A DNA stretch of 7,064 nucleotides, taken from NCBI GenBank assembly GCA_937925595.1, contig CALALQ010000455.1, positions 1 to 7,064 on the forward strand, read 5' to 3'. A model generated the notes under the pieces. The model had not been told where the DNA came from. It saw only the letters and a list, made by a program, of their open reading frames with translations, and searched no databases. Origin of the DNA: an uncultured Demequina sp. (lineage in GTDB: Bacteria; Actinomycetota; Actinomycetes; Actinomycetales; Demequinaceae). Below are positions 5,808 through 7,064 of the stretch, one piece after another. Position numbers and translations under genes: made by a program. Position 1 is the first letter of the stretch. Every line of letters begins with the position of its first letter.

Positions 5808-7064
5808 CTAAAGATCGGCGTTGAGCGCGCGGGCGTCGACCTTGACGGCTGTGCGGAGGAATTGGTCGTCATACGCCTTCAGTGCGAGCGCCCACGCCTC
5901 CAGCGGTGTCGGGTCGTCCTCGGCGAGCACGCGACCGAAGCTGAATCCACCGACGCCGATCTTGCGAGCGACTGCGGTACGCGCGGCCTCGTTCATCTGG
6001 CCTTGGTTGTAGTGGACCGCGTTGCCTTCGTGAACGTCCCGCACCAGGAGAGCGGCGGCGGTCTTCACGTCGTTGGCGGTGGCGGGCAGCAGCTTCGGCT
6101 TGGGGCGTGCGCGCTCGAGGTGCTCGGCGATGGTCCGCGCGAACCCGAAGTGCGGGTCGTAGGCGGTGGCCATGCCGTACTTGCCGAACAGCTCCTGGAG
6201 GCGGCCGGGGACGGCGGTGTACTCGGTGAGGGTGTCCAGCAGCAGCCCGTGCGCTTTGCCCGCGGTGTCGCGCCACGCGGCCACGATGCTCGCTCGCGGC
6301 AGTTCCGCGTGGACCGCGTAGGCGAGCCCGAACCGCGATGGCGGGCTCGGCAGCGGGGCGTCAGTGCCCGCGTCGGCCCACTTGTCGGTGCGCAGGATGG
6401 TCTTGGCGCCGCCCACGTCGCCGAACACTCCGAGGTACTCGCGGGCGAACCGCGCGGGGCCGAGCTTCAGGTAGCGGGCTCGGATCTTGTCGATCGGCGT
6501 CAGCCCTGCCGCCACGCCCGGATGCGTCGCCCACACGAGCGGCTCGACGGCCTCCCACGTGTCGAGCATCTCGATCGGTACGTCGTCGCCGATGGAGTAG
6601 AACGCGACCGCGCCGGCCGGGTCGTGCAGTGCCTCCCACAGCATGTTCCCGTCGCGGTAGTCGCCGGGTGTGCCCGCGTAGATCACCTGCCCGTCGCGGG
6701 TGTCCATCGTGGCGAGGATCGCGCCGTTCAGGTCGTCGCCCTGCGCGAGCGTGGCTTCGCCTGCTTCGTCCACGAGCACGAGGTCGTAGGCGGATGCGCG
6801 GAAGCTGTCGCCGATGGGCGTCTCGACGAAGTACTCGGAGCCGTTGGGGAACTCGATGCCGGTGCGCGAGTTGCCGCGCAGCGTCTTCATCGGCCGGGTC
6901 TTCGGGTCCGGGTACACCCGCTCGATCGGGCCGAGCACGTCCGACAGGAACACCCCGCGCGCCTTCGCGCCCTTCGTGGTGAGCGTCATCGCCGCCCGGT
7001 AGTCCTCGCGGAGCATCAGCCGCCCGAGGATCACGGCCTGCGTGCTCGTGCTCTTGGTCGCGCG
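5808..7064 (-). CDS. terL: Terminase large subunit, N-terminus cut by the window edge
   Basis: The frame is open through the right edge and gives the last 418 residues of the DNA-packaging motor. The first visible residues, RATKSTSTQAVILGRLM, hold the end of the ATPase Walker A loop (KST). LVLVDEA at 95-101 is Walker B, with Asp99 and Glu100, and IYAGTPG at 128-134 is the following coupling-type motif. The nuclease half includes LLLDT (275-279), TAYDPHFG (300-307), a KTAAALLVRDVHEGNAVHYNQ stretch (334-354) and EDDPTPLEAWALALKAYD (382-399), whose acidic residues suit metal binding. An in-frame GTG at 7034 is not the true start, since the Walker A residues lie upstream of it. The gene leads the late operon, as is usual, and a small terminase subunit would be expected beyond the edge. 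Confidence 0.92.
   Translation of the reverse strand, partial: RATKSTSTQAVILGRLMLREDYRAAMTLTTKGAKARGVFLSDVLGPIERVYPDPKTRPMKTLRGNSRTGIEFPNGSEYFVETPIGDSFRASAYDLVLVDEAGEATLAQGDDLNGAILATMDTRDGQVIYAGTPGDYRDGNMLWEALHDPAGAVAFYSIGDDVPIEMLDTWEAVEPLVWATHPGVAAGLTPIDKIRARYLKLGPARFAREYLGVFGDVGGAKTILRTDKWADAGTDAPLPSPPSRFGLAYAVHAELPRASIVAAWRDTAGKAHGLLLDTLTEYTAVPGRLQELFGKYGMATAYDPHFGFARTIAEHLERARPKPKLLPATANDVKTAAALLVRDVHEGNAVHYNQGQMNEAARTAVARKIGVGGFSFGRVLAEDDPTPLEAWALALKAYDDQFLRTAVKVDARALNADL

Noticed and set aside
1..7064. CRISPR array, tRNA, insertion sequence or defence genes
   Set aside because: I found no direct-repeat and spacer pattern, cloverleaf, transposase motif or non-structural protein. Almost every base is covered by virion genes.

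Overview
The window is a compact block of virion structural genes from a tailed double-stranded DNA phage or prophage of a high-GC actinobacterium. Microbacterium-type phages are the closest match I can recall, but I cannot run a search. All credible genes lie on the minus strand and read from right to left. GC content is visibly high, codons favour G or C in the third position, and the proteins resemble the head and short siphovirus-type tail modules of actinobacteriophages. No integrase, att site, tRNA or host gene is present, so virus and integrated prophage cannot be told apart.

The layout in transcription order is: terminase large subunit (7064 to 5808, N-terminus cut by the window edge); a 57-base gap holding an imperfect palindrome; portal protein (5750 to 4713); a fused maturation protease and major capsid protein (4720 to 3212); head-to-tail adaptor (3194 to 2823); tail terminator (2826 to 2455); major tail protein (2448 to 2035); a basic protein that may be HK97 gp10-like (2031 to 1543); a short tape-measure protein (1546 to 239); and a small tail-associated protein cut by the left edge (242 to 1). 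Genes overlap by 4 to 8 bases or sit 3 to 17 bases apart, so this looks like one late operon with translational coupling.

The genes cover DNA packaging (terminase), the head vertex (portal), the shell and its processing (protease-capsid), the neck (adaptor, terminator and perhaps the gp10-like protein), the tail tube, and the tail-length ruler. Several usual siphovirus genes are absent between the markers: a recognisable stopper, a separate scaffold, and the frameshifted tail assembly chaperone pair normally found between tube and tape measure.

The most interesting signal is inside the protease-capsid gene. A near-consensus Shine-Dalgarno (positions 4213 to 4207), the best one in the window, lies five bases before an in-frame GTG (4201 to 4199), exactly where the acidic linker ends and the capsid part begins. 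This suggests that one reading frame makes both a fusion and a free 329-residue capsid protein, which would set the protease-to-capsid ratio. It is inferred from sequence only.
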